DNA of 64,000 bases, from contig JAUIHT010000012.1 of NCBI GenBank assembly GCA_030432235.1, forward strand, positions 1 through 64,000, read 5' to 3'. The position numbers and the translations under genes were made by a program. Of this stretch, positions 34,212 through 43,029 are shown in pieces. How positions within the stretch are numbered: the first letter of the stretch is position 1; every line of letters starts with the position of its first letter. This DNA is from Verrucomicrobiia bacterium. GTDB lineage: Bacteria > Verrucomicrobiota > Verrucomicrobiia > Opitutales > Cerasicoccaceae. The notes beneath the pieces are model-generated. The model did no database searches. It was given only the letters and a program-made list of their open reading frames with translations, and was not told where the DNA came from.

Positions 34212-37200
34212 ATGCACGCACTTGTACCCATCGCGCTCAGTAAAGAGTGGAAGCAACGTCTGGGGATAGACGATCGCTCTACTGAGCAATTGTGCCAAGC
34301 GACTGATGCGATAAGAAATACTGCGCATGCGGGGGCTATTCGGATGGCGCTCAGGGACATTGGAATTTCCGCAATATTCTGTATCCAAGAAATACCAACC
34401 ATTGCGATTATCCAATCAGAGGTCTATGACGCCGAGGCCGTTAAGGAGGTTCATGCAAAGCTATGGAATCAAGGCTTGGCCCAGTTGCTGTTGGTCATTT
34501 GCGGAGATACGATCCGGATTTTTACACTCTCAAAAACCCCGAAAAGGGTAAACGAGTCTGAATTTGAAGCTCGATGCCTCATTGAAACCCTCACGCTTGC
34601 CGCCCATGCGGCCAAGATTGGTGGACTCGTGTATGGAGCTGAATCGGGACGCCTGTGGACTGAGTATTCAGATTATTTCGTGCGCGAGGAACGAGTCGAT
34701 CGTGACCTCCTAAAGAACCTAAGGCAAACCCACGAGCGCTTGGTCAAGAATGGACTTCTGTCGGAGGAGGCACAGGCGCTTCTCATCCAGACGATGTTTA
34801 TCGCATATCTGGAAGACCGTGGTATTATCGGCAAAGATTATTATACCGATATTCACCCCAGCGCGCCAGCAGGCTTTCAGGATATCCTCGATTCCAGTAA
34901 TCTGACGCACTTTGCCAAACTGTTTGCGAAACTTCAGGGGCATTTTAACGGCGACCTATTTGTGGCCCCTTGTTCCTTTGAGATTTCAAGGAGGCGCGCC
35001 TCCATTTCCGAGGATCATTTACGCCTGCTCAAAAGCTTCCGTTGCGGTGATGTGGTAATGGACGAGCGAGGAGACCAATTGGTCTTCTGGGGCTATGACT
35101 TCAAATACATTCCTATTGAACTCATCAGCGCAGTCTATGACAAGTTTCTGGGCGAGCAAGAGGAAGAACGACGGGATCAGGGAGCCTATTACACCCCCAT
35201 GTTCTTGTCAGACATCGTTGTTTCTCAGGTTTGGGAAATGCTGAATGATGAAAAGAGGGAGCATGGCATCGTCTTTGATCCTGCTTGCGGGTCAGGCATT
35301 TTTCTCGTCCGTATTTTCCAGAGACTATGCGAGCACTGGCGTAGTACACGCCAAACGAAAACGATACGCTGGGATAGTTTACTCAAGATACTCGCGCGAC
35401 TTCACGGATGCGATATCAATGCCGGAGCCTTGCGCATCACGGGTTTTTCGCTCTATCTGGCGCTGCTTCAGGAAGTCAGCCCTCCAGATATTCAGGAGCT
35501 TCTCAAAAAAGGGCGTATACTACCGACCCTATGGGGAGGACAGCTAAGGAATCAGGATTTTTTTGCTTTTCCCGAGGAAAATCTGAAGGCTGATATCATC
35601 ATTGGAAATCCCCCTTGGGCCAGTCGCCGTGCCAGTCACCGTTTATCGATTGCCTGGTGTCAGAAAGCAAAGTTGCCGATGCCTCTCAAGGAAGAGGCTT
35701 GGGCATTTGCCTGGAAATCGATGCGACACCTTCGACACGGAGGGGTACAAGCATTTCTACTCCCGGCAATGGGCTTTCTGCACAATCATTCGGGCGAGTC
35801 CGTTCAAGCTCGTCGAGCCCTTCTTTCCAACTCTAGGGTAAAACGAGTCATCGATTTTTCGGATCTGCGTTTTATCCTCTTTGCTGGTGCAGTACGTCCT
35901 ACATCGCTTATCATTCTTGAAAAGGCGGCTCAAACCGAGAGTCCCTACAAGATCGACTTCTGGGCACCTAAAGCAGATTTGAACGCACAAACGCAAGGCA
36001 TACTCACACTCAGCCACATGGACAAGTGTGCCATTCATTCACAAGATGCAATCACGGATCCCCTGACCTTTAAGCGGTCACTCTGGATGAGTAAGCCAGA
36101 GGTCAAGCTCTATCGCTACCTAGCGGGCTTCCCTGATATCGGAGAAATTACGGTCAAGTATTCTTCAACATCAAAAAAATCGCCTGCACCACCCAATAAA
36201 TGGGTAATTGGGCAGGGACTAAAGCCCGGGAACAGGAATGAGCCTAAGCATGATGATTATGGCGAATGTCCAGAAATTCGTGGCTATCCGCACCTAAGAA
36301 TATCTGAATTTAGCACCATACATCAGGAGATAGACGGCCAGAAGCCTCTGGACGACTACTACTTGCATCGGGCCGGTTTTATTGACGGCTTTACCGGACC
36401 GCGCATACTCATTCCTCGCGGCATCGCGATCAAATCTAATCGGCTGCGGGCGGCCTTCTGCGAAAAGAAAGCCACTGTTCAAGATATATTCCAGATTATC
36501 CGTATTCCAGAAAGCCAATTAAACCTCGGCAAGGCGTTTGCGGCTATCTATTCGAGTAAGCTAATGATGTGGTTTGCGCTGCATGCCACGGCGTCATTTG
36601 GCACAGAGCGCCCTGAGATTAAGCTGTCTGATATTCTGCGTTTACCATTTCCAATGCCGGCAGATTTGCCGGATAAACGTTCTTCGGAAAAGCTCCTGGA
36701 CACGCTCTCTGCGATTATAGATGAGTGCACCCAGCATCGCTCAAGCTTGCTTCACGAAGATACCGCGCCATTTCTTAAAAAAATCGATGCGCTCGTGTAT
36801 CAGTACTTTGGGCTAAGCGCCGAGGAAATCAAACTCGTCGAGGACACTGTAGAATATCGTATCCCTGCGATTCAACCAAGTGCGAATTCCAAACCGGAAA
36901 TATGGAAACCAGCAAATCGTGATCAGCGACATGCATTCTCTGAAACGCTGATTTCTAGTCTGTCTCAATGGTTTACTGAAGACACTCACATTTGCGCAGC
37001 GCTCATTGCTGCCAATCAAGACATCGGCATTCTGAAGCTATCGATCGGAAGTAAACCAAGGGCGAGTAGCTATCAGGAGGAAGCCCATCATGATGTTTCC
37101 AATGCATTGCACATACTGCACAATCAACTGAAACAACCCATATCGAGAAATTTTCAATTATTCCCTGACTATCGGTTTTTTTCGGAAAGCAGTCTTTATC

Positions 37201-37319
37201 TGGTAAAACCCATGCAGTTGAGGTTCTGGCTCCCCTCTACCGCTTTAGCAGATGCCGACTCTATTGCACTTGATCTCCAGCAGCATATTGATGGGCCTAA
37301 CAAAGCTTACGCAAAATGA
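34212..37319 (+). CDS. N6-adenine DNA methyltransferase, Type IIG/Eco57I-like
   Basis: The 1035-aa protein has an N-terminal region with SEVYDAEAVKEVHAKLWNQG as in PglX/Type IIG proteins. The AdoMet-binding motif DPACGSGIFL follows (residues 356-362 onward), then YYTP upstream of it and the catalytic NPPW (466-469), giving an m6A class. The C-terminal half fits a target-recognition region (GFIDGFTGPRILIPRG). Length suits a Type IIG or BREX-like enzyme, but no clear N-terminal PD-(D/E)XK site is visible. It overlaps the next gene by ATGA (37316-37319), and that gene carries a nuclease site. It probably methylates host DNA at a specific site, and its partner cuts. Confidence 0.85.
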   Translation: MHALVPIALSKEWKQRLGIDDRSTEQLCQATDAIRNTAHAGAIRMALRDIGISAIFCIQEIPTIAIIQSEVYDAEAVKEVHAKLWNQGLAQLLLVICGDTIRIFTLSKTPKRVNESEFEARCLIETLTLAAHAAKIGGLVYGAESGRLWTEYSDYFVREERVDRDLLKNLRQTHERLVKNGLLSEEAQALLIQTMFIAYLEDRGIIGKDYYTDIHPSAPAGFQDILDSSNLTHFAKLFAKLQGHFNGDLFVAPCSFEISRRRASISEDHLRLLKSFRCGDVVMDERGDQLVFWGYDFKYIPIELISAVYDKFLGEQEEERRDQGAYYTPMFLSDIVVSQVWEMLNDEKREHGIVFDPACGSGIFLVRIFQRLCEHWRSTRQTKTIRWDSLLKILARLHGCDINAGALRITGFSLYLALLQEVSPPDIQELLKKGRILPTLWGGQLRNQDFFAFPEENLKADIIIGNPPWASRRASHRLSIAWCQKAKLPMPLKEEAWAFAWKSMRHLRHGGVQAFLLPAMGFLHNHSGESVQARRALLSNSRVKRVIDFSDLRFILFAGAVRPTSLIILEKAAQTESPYKIDFWAPKADLNAQTQGILTLSHMDKCAIHSQDAITDPLTFKRSLWMSKPEVKLYRYLAGFPDIGEITVKYSSTSKKSPAPPNKWVIGQGLKPGNRNEPKHDDYGECPEIRGYPHLRISEFSTIHQEIDGQKPLDDYYLHRAGFIDGFTGPRILIPRGIAIKSNRLRAAFCEKKATVQDIFQIIRIPESQLNLGKAFAAIYSSKLMMWFALHATASFGTERPEIKLSDILRLPFPMPADLPDKRSSEKLLDTLSAIIDECTQHRSSLLHEDTAPFLKKIDALVYQYFGLSAEEIKLVEDTVEYRIPAIQPSANSKPEIWKPANRDQRHAFSETLISSLSQWFTEDTHICAALIAANQDIGILKLSIGSKPRASSYQEEAHHDVSNALHILHNQLKQPISRNFQLFPDYRFFSESSLYLVKPMQLRFWLPSTALADADSIALDLQQHIDGPNKAYAK

Positions 37320-37966
37320 CCGAAGGAAATCCTAGCGTATGGGCAGAGCGGTTTAAGTCTCTAGACACGAGGTTACTGGGATGCATCCATCGCGTATGGC
37401 CACTCTGCGTTATGCGATTTTCTAGCTCTCAAACACTACCCATAGAAGATGCAATCACCCTAAATCTCCTTGACTGTCTTGCCAAGGATGCGGAGGTGAG
37501 ACGTATCGGGTATTTCGAATATCAATATGAACCTCTTCGCTATGATGAAAACGGCATAGCAATTAGCTTAGGCAAGATCGATCTAGCCTGCATAATTGAT
37601 AATGATCGCAATGCTTACCTTGCTTATGAGTGCAAACGCCTGAATGTCCAAGGCAAGAAGGGGCGTTCTTCCCTCGCAACGGAGTATGCGATGGAAGGAC
37701 TGCAACGGTTCGTAACCGAACAGTATTCAGAGCATCTCCCCATTGGTTGTATGCTGGGGTATGTGATGGACAGTGACGTTCAACACGCAAAGGATGCGAC
37801 GCAGAAAGCGATCAATGTGAATGCCACAAGTCTCAAGCTTGTGAACGGCATCAACAACTTGGGAGCCTGCGGACGATTTATTCGCTATCAAACGTCGCAC
37901 AATAGGCAGCGGACATGTAAATCAAAAAGCATATTGATTTACCATACCCTACTCCCCTTTTGTTAG
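37316..37966 (+). CDS. PD-(D/E)XK endonuclease-like partner of the methyltransferase
   Basis: In this 216-aa protein the segment GKIDLACIIDNDRNAYLAYECKRLN gives the nuclease triad Asp89, Glu105 and Lys107, with an upstream helix Glu44 (IEDAITLNLL). This is the layout of a restriction-endonuclease fold. The end HTLLPFC matches the length of such partners, so the gene is probably complete. It overlaps the methyltransferase stop (ATGA), which suggests equal expression. It is likely to cut unmethylated or modified DNA with that enzyme. A type II or IV-like function is an inference, and I do not know this exact pair as a named system. Confidence 0.65.
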   Translation: MTEGNPSVWAERFKSLDTRLLGCIHRVWPLCVMRFSSSQTLPIEDAITLNLLDCLAKDAEVRRIGYFEYQYEPLRYDENGIAISLGKIDLACIIDNDRNAYLAYECKRLNVQGKKGRSSLATEYAMEGLQRFVTEQYSEHLPIGCMLGYVMDSDVQHAKDATQKAINVNATSLKLVNGINNLGACGRFIRYQTSHNRQRTCKSKSILIYHTLLPFC

Positions 37967-38117
37967 TCCACCGATTGAACGCTATGACCAAGTCGTCCTT
38001 GGAGGAAATCGACGAGATACCTATTTTCCACCTTTTCCGTCTTCCGTATCTATGTAGTGTGGAATATTCTAGTAGATGTAGATTTTTGCATAGTAACACT
38101 TCATGCTGAACGAACGC

Positions 38118-38153
38118 ATAATCCGGCCTGAGGCTAGCCTCAGGCCGGATTAT
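38118..38153. terminator. Perfect 36-bp palindromic terminator between convergent genes
   Basis: ATAATCCGGCCTGAGG (38118-38133), a central CTAG, and CCTCAGGCCGGATTAT (38138-38153) form one perfect palindrome. TTTC follows on the plus strand. It serves as the end of the RM-like transcript and, read the other way, of the ArdC transcript. An ORF called across it on the minus strand (37878-38180) is therefore not a gene. Confidence 0.8.
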
Positions 38154-38176
38154 TTTCTTGGTGTTAGGTGTATAAG

Positions 38177-39028
38177 TCACTCCTCGGACTGACCCAGAAT
38201 TAGATTGGCTGCTTTCTGGGCCTGACTGGCGGCAGTGACAACCAGCTTGTTGTCACCCTTGAGGACACGAATCCAGCCCTGCAAGTAAGCAGCGGAGTTC
38301 TCCATCACGCTGTTGTCGATACCGCAGTGGGCGCAGAGGAAAGCGGCGGTCATCTCGGCAACGAGTTCCTCGCGGGAATAATCACCATCGCCGAAGCTTC
38401 CTCCGATCTTGCGGTTCAGTCGCTTCTCCACTCCGGTGGCGTGCCCCAGTTCATGAAAGAGCGTGCAATAATATTCTGCCGAAGAAGTAAAACGCATTTG
38501 GGGCGGCAACTGGATCATGTCTTTTTCCGGGATATAGCAGGCCTGCTGGTATCCGTGGAGCACCTCGGGGCCGTCAGCCCATCCCTCAAGCACACGTTCG
38601 GCGGCTTCAATGGGCGAAAAGTTCAACGGCTGAGCCTCCGGCAGGTCGGGAAACTCGACGCCTTCGACCTGACAGGCGTTAAAGACAATGTAAGCTTTGA
38701 GGAAGGGAATCTTGCGGGCCTCTTCCTGATCATCTCCCGGGCTTTCTTTCCCGGCTTCGAGTGTTCCCCAGTAAACCACTGGCAAGCCTTTGCTGCCCTT
38801 GAGCACCTTCCCGCCTTTGGCTTTCACCTGATGAAAAGTAATGAACCAGGGCAGGTCAAAGGCCATCGCTTCCAGCAAGAACCAGTTAACCCCGGAATAA
38901 GGCCGGTCGCTGACAAAATTGCGGGGACGCAACCGCAAACGATTCCAGGGACGGCGCCACGGACAGACCCCCTGTTCCAAGAGTTCAAGCATGCGTTCGG
39001 TAACACGGGCATAAGCGGATTTCTTCAT
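38177..39028 (-). CDS. ArdC-like antirestriction protein (ssDNA-binding plus zincin)
   Basis: The 283-aa protein has an N-terminal ArdC-type single-stranded-DNA-binding region (VTERMLELLEQGVCPWRRPW), a YSGVNWFLLE stretch, and the zinc protease motif HELGH at 192-196 with a downstream Glu (EELVAEMTAAF). Antirestriction proteins of this type protect incoming conjugative DNA and are typical of the leading region. The gene begins about 20 bases past the second copy of the duplicated segment, which probably drives it. The segment copy also lies upstream of the RadC pair, so these two operons may be expressed together upon transfer. Confidence 0.9.
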   Translation of the reverse strand: MKKSAYARVTERMLELLEQGVCPWRRPWNRLRLRPRNFVSDRPYSGVNWFLLEAMAFDLPWFITFHQVKAKGGKVLKGSKGLPVVYWGTLEAGKESPGDDQEEARKIPFLKAYIVFNACQVEGVEFPDLPEAQPLNFSPIEAAERVLEGWADGPEVLHGYQQACYIPEKDMIQLPPQMRFTSSAEYYCTLFHELGHATGVEKRLNRKIGGSFGDGDYSREELVAEMTAAFLCAHCGIDNSVMENSAAYLQGWIRVLKGDNKLVVTAASQAQKAANLILGQSEE

Positions 39029-39049
39029 GATAGGCTTCTTTCGGGTTGA

Positions 39050-39279
39050 GCGGCTTCCGTAATTGAAAGCCTGCTTTTCCCTGCCAAGCGGCGAGCGAAG
39101 CCAAGCGTGCCCGCAGCGATGGCCGCCAGGCCGCCGTCAACGGTGGAGATTTTTGCGCCGAGCGCGGAAGCAAGGAGCCCGCGACGTAGCTGCACAAGCG
39201 AACGGAAAAATACGACCTTGACGGCTCGGAGCGTAGGGCTGGCACCATCCGCCTTTTCCTGCGGGCAGGAAAGCAGGCG
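39050..39279. repeat. Duplicated 230-bp structured segment, copy 2 (upstream of ArdC)
   Basis: About 94% identical to 33312-33540, with the same complementary ends (GCCTGCTTTTCCCTGCC and GGCAGGAAAGCAGGC). The terminal hairpin is kept although its loop changed from TG to GG. It lies about 20 bases upstream of the ArdC start. Confidence 0.8.
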
Positions 39280-39540
39280 AATCAAACGTCGCTACTGTGA
39301 ATTTTGGGAAACGGATGCCTCGTCCCTGCTACGCGATTTGTAAAAAACAGCATAAAAAATGCTTTTACCTACGATTATTAAGTGCTCATTCTTTGACTAC
39401 GCTAAGCTATTGATTGCAAAGCGACATTCCTCATGCCCCCCTCCAACAGTCTTCCTTGTACGTCAACGCGCGAAAAATTATGAGTGTCCGATAATCAGTA
39501 TTGAGAAAATTGAAATTCGACTCACCACCTTTTCTACTTC
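39280..39540. other. Gap before the SIR2-like/NTPase gene
   Basis: About 260 bases of AT-rich sequence without a gene. It should hold the promoter of the two-gene module. I do not see a clear -35/-10 pair. GC drops sharply compared with the duplicated segment on the left. Confidence 0.4.
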
Positions 39541-42500
39541 ATGATTTTTGATATGGCGAATCCTTTCCAAGAAGCACTTCAACGTGGCCCCTCAATCTTG
39601 TTCCTAGGTCAAGAAACCTTACGATTTCAGACAGGTATCGACCCTCTGCTTCAAGAACTAGGAAAGCACTACGCAGTAGAGAGACCACTGGCCAATTATC
39701 GACAACTTCTCGATTTCACCGCCAATGGTACTAACCCCAATTTCGACTGGTTATCAACATGCTGCGCTAAACTTGGACCACCTGCTTGGCTAGTGTCTGT
39801 CGCTGAATATCCCTGGAGCGCTGTCTATTCATCAGCAATCGATAATATCTGGTCACTGGCATTCAAAACAAGCTGGAGAGCCATCCAACCTTACTACTGC
39901 CCTTCGCCAGACAACTATCGACGCAACAAGCTCAGAATAGCTTGCAACCACCTCTTCGGTGGAATCGGCGCACCGGAGACTGAGGGAAGACCTCCTCTAA
40001 AGCAGCTTGGGTTTATCACATGTGAGCAACTGGCCAATGCAATCATTGCAACTCTTGATACCGTTATCACACCAATAGGTAGTCTAGTTATTGAAGCCTA
40101 CGATCCGGAGAATGATTGGCTTAAATTTGAAACTCTGGCAGGACTAATCAATAAACTCGAAAAGAACCAAGCATTCTTCTTTTCAGCCCCCTCGTCACTT
40201 CGCAATAACCCTCTCGCCCAAGAATTAATCGCATCAGGGCAGCTTCATTTATACTCAGCGCCTTTAGGTGAAGTTCTGTCTCAAATGGCAGAAAGTGGTA
40301 ATATCTTACTTGGCCCGCCCAAGGGGGATACAGGAACAGGCAGAATGATTAGAATTGAGAAACAGCCTGTTAATCTCGCTACTGCAAAATGGATAAATAT
40401 TTCCCGGGCAGGACAGCCACTTGATATTTCGATTTTTGAGGAACCAATAGCAAAATCGCCGGAAAAACGTTATCAGGATTTTCGAAGCTTTCTTATGACA
40501 AGCTCCTCATCTCCGTCTTGGAGTGGCTATGTAGCTGGTTTTGCATTCGAACGCGACTATTACACTAGTTTTGGGGATACGAATATCAAGAGAAAGACAT
40601 TGAAAGAAACAACTCTTTCTCAGCTAGAACGAAGAATTCCCATGGGAAAACCTATAATTCTACATGGAGGCGCCGGCTCAGGAAAAACAGTTACTCTCGG
40701 CCTCCTTGCCTATGACGTAGCGAAGGAAGGTAAGTATCCTGTGATTTTTATTCCTCAACATCTGAGAACTCCTAACTATGAATCTCTAGAACAATTCTGT
40801 AAATGGAGTGAGGATAATGGCGCTTGCGTCACATTAGTCATCTGGGACGGGATGAAGGAATTGCGAGAATATCAAAACCTCATTGCTTATTTGGAAGGAA
40901 CAAAAGGAAGACGAATTGTTGTTGTTGGCAGCTCTTATCGGAAATCTCAAAATGTTTTTCGTGATTCTCTTCTAATTGACACTGATACAAAACTGCTAGG
41001 CAATGAAAAGAAACGCTTCTCGGCGTTCCTTGCTGGCTTAAAGCCTGGGATTCAGCAGCCAAATGTACTAGAAAAAATCATTGATCGTGACGATGGGCAT
41101 TTTTTTGTCGCTCTTTTCAGGTTGTTACCTGAAACCGCATCGAACCTCACTTCTGCTGTCGAGCAGGAAGGCCGTTATTGGATGACAATTGAAGCTAACT
41201 TTGCTCAAAAAATTGAGAAAATTGAAAAATCAAAAAAGTTCAATTCGCTAGAATTTGCCTTCGAAAAAGCCCTTAATAGTAGCGTAAATAAACAATCTAA
41301 GGGCACTACCGAACTTGACGATGATGAAAGCAGACACACCTCAGTCTCAAATGAACTAGTGCCGTACGTAATGGCTCCAAGTCAGTATGGTTTTTCAGTC
41401 CCTCTGGAATTGATTTCACGAATCGTAGGTCGTAACGCTTGGACTAGCATCCTAGAAACTAAATCTCATTCAGATTTAATTGAGATTATTGAGGATCCTG
41501 AAGGCGAACTTTATCTTCAATCACGGCACAGAGAAGAAGCGCGTCTGTATTGTCGCGCAGCAATACAGGATACAGGAAATGAAGTCGCTATTCTACGTCG
41601 ATTAATTGAAAACATTAAAATCGGAAGTGTCTTTTATGGACAATCAGAACTAGATTTCGCTACACGGCTCCTTTCATTGATTCACAATGACAGTCACAAG
41701 ATTAAATTTTCTTCTCACTATGCAGAATTTGCTGACGCATTGAAAACCTTGAGGGAAAATCGACAGACTAACTCACGCCTAGTTCTTCAAGAAGCAACGT
41801 TTCGCCGTAAGTCAATTAAGCAGAATAATGATTTGCAAAGCATAGCCGCACTAGAAGACGCAGAGGGGATTCTCAATGAAACACTTGGACAAAGAGAAGC
41901 CACTGAGAACACCTCACACATGAGTCAGCTATTAGGGGAACTCGCATCGTGTCAGGGCTTCAGAATGTCCACCTTAGCGGAGTTGAAAGGAAATCACAGT
42001 GCCTCAGCAAAAGAGGCCTTCTGTTCTTCGAGTAGCTCTGCTGAACATGCACGACGTCTTGATCCTACGAATATTCACGCTGTGGATGTAATGGCTTGGA
42101 CATCCTTGATCGCCTGTAAAAAAGGGCTACTTTCTGGCACAGAGCAAGTAGAGGCAATCGCTAAAGCCATCGCCAATATAGCGAGTGCGTGTCCAAACTC
42201 CTCAGAAGAAGAGACTCAGCTCTGGGGCCGTCTTCTGGAGCTCTCTCAATATGCGGGTCAAAAAGATATTGCTACGAAAGCATATGAAAATCTGGAAGCA
42301 AAAGGGTCCTCGCTAGGGTATTACTTAACTACTATTCAACAGTTAGGGAACGATTTGCTCCGAGCAGCGATATTAGGTCAAGATGAAGTCATCCCAGAAT
42401 CGAATATCAGCGCTTACCGCAAGTCTTTTGAATATCTTCATGAACACGAAGCGGCAGTTATCAATGATTTCCGAACAACATATTTGATGATCAGGCTCTG

Positions 42501-43023
42501 GTGGATCTCGAAAACCGGTTGGGCACTACTCCGTCACGAACACCTACGTGTCGCTTTCAAAGAATCCGATTGGGAATTACTGCTCAAATGGACAAGATCT
42601 ATTTCAATCCACGAAAACGACAACATAATCGTTCCAGCCAGATTCCTAGAGGCAATCGCGTGTTTTCATCTAGGACGTTCTGCCGATCATAATGAATTAT
42701 TCGAGTCAATTCGTCGCACCAATGATGCAGGAAGAATTCGCCGCCGACTTGTCGCATCAAATTCAGATGGAAGCGCCATTGTCGTCGACAACGGAGTCGT
42801 TAGTAGGACCACGATAAAGGGCGGAAAAACACCAAGTCGTTCAAAGACAGAAAAATCATTCGTAAAATTCACTTGGAAGGATGATGAATTTGAAATCCCA
42901 TTTCGAAACGATGATTTCTTTCGTACGGATCTTAAAGAAGGAGACATTCTGGATCCGTTTGTCGTGGCCTTTAATTATATAGGTCCCTTTGCCTTCCCCA
43001 GTGATTACTCTAGCCATTTATGA
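39541..43023 (+). CDS. SIR2-like / P-loop NTPase fusion, candidate antiphage sensor
   Basis: The 1160-aa protein begins with a SIR2-like Rossmann segment (SILFLGQETLRFQTGIDPLLQEL). YPWSAVYSSAIDNI (residues 90-103) matches the place of the SIR2 TNYD core, but key residues are changed, so the NAD site may be degenerate. A P-loop NTPase domain follows, with Walker A GGAGSGKT (376-383) and a Walker B-like VIWDG (Asp436). The C-terminal half is helical and repeat-like, as in STAND sensors. GC content is visibly lower than around it. A second ATG at 39553 (MANPFQEAL) is equally possible. It lies directly behind the duplicated segment and is followed after 6 bases by a second gene, typical of a defence module. 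It is probably an abortive-infection protein; its ligand and effector chemistry are unknown. Confidence 0.65.
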   Translation: MIFDMANPFQEALQRGPSILFLGQETLRFQTGIDPLLQELGKHYAVERPLANYRQLLDFTANGTNPNFDWLSTCCAKLGPPAWLVSVAEYPWSAVYSSAIDNIWSLAFKTSWRAIQPYYCPSPDNYRRNKLRIACNHLFGGIGAPETEGRPPLKQLGFITCEQLANAIIATLDTVITPIGSLVIEAYDPENDWLKFETLAGLINKLEKNQAFFFSAPSSLRNNPLAQELIASGQLHLYSAPLGEVLSQMAESGNILLGPPKGDTGTGRMIRIEKQPVNLATAKWINISRAGQPLDISIFEEPIAKSPEKRYQDFRSFLMTSSSSPSWSGYVAGFAFERDYYTSFGDTNIKRKTLKETTLSQLERRIPMGKPIILHGGAGSGKTVTLGLLAYDVAKEGKYPVIFIPQHLRTPNYESLEQFCKWSEDNGACVTLVIWDGMKELREYQNLIAYLEGTKGRRIVVVGSSYRKSQNVFRDSLLIDTDTKLLGNEKKRFSAFLAGLKPGIQQPNVLEKIIDRDDGHFFVALFRLLPETASNLTSAVEQEGRYWMTIEANFAQKIEKIEKSKKFNSLEFAFEKALNSSVNKQSKGTTELDDDESRHTSVSNELVPYVMAPSQYGFSVPLELISRIVGRNAWTSILETKSHSDLIEIIEDPEGELYLQSRHREEARLYCRAAIQDTGNEVAILRRLIENIKIGSVFYGQSELDFATRLLSLIHNDSHKIKFSSHYAEFADALKTLRENRQTNSRLVLQEATFRRKSIKQNNDLQSIAALEDAEGILNETLGQREATENTSHMSQLLGELASCQGFRMSTLAELKGNHSASAKEAFCSSSSSAEHARRLDPTNIHAVDVMAWTSLIACKKGLLSGTEQVEAIAKAIANIASACPNSSEEETQLWGRLLELSQYAGQKDIATKAYENLEAKGSSLGYYLTTIQQLGNDLLRAAILGQDEVIPESNISAYRKSFEYLHEHEAAVINDFRTTYLMIRLWWISKTGWALLRHEHLRVAFKESDWELLLKWTRSISIHENDNIIVPARFLEAIACFHLGRSADHNELFESIRRTNDAGRIRRRLVASNSDGSAIVVDNGVVSRTTIKGGKTPSRSKTEKSFVKFTWKDDEFEIPFRNDDFFRTDLKEGDILDPFVVAFNYIGPFAFPSDYSSHL

Positions 43024-43029
43024 TATATC

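Noticed and set aside
37878-38180. 100-codon minus-strand frame across the palindrome
   Set aside because: It spans a perfect 36-bp terminator palindrome and overlaps the nuclease gene end, with no family.
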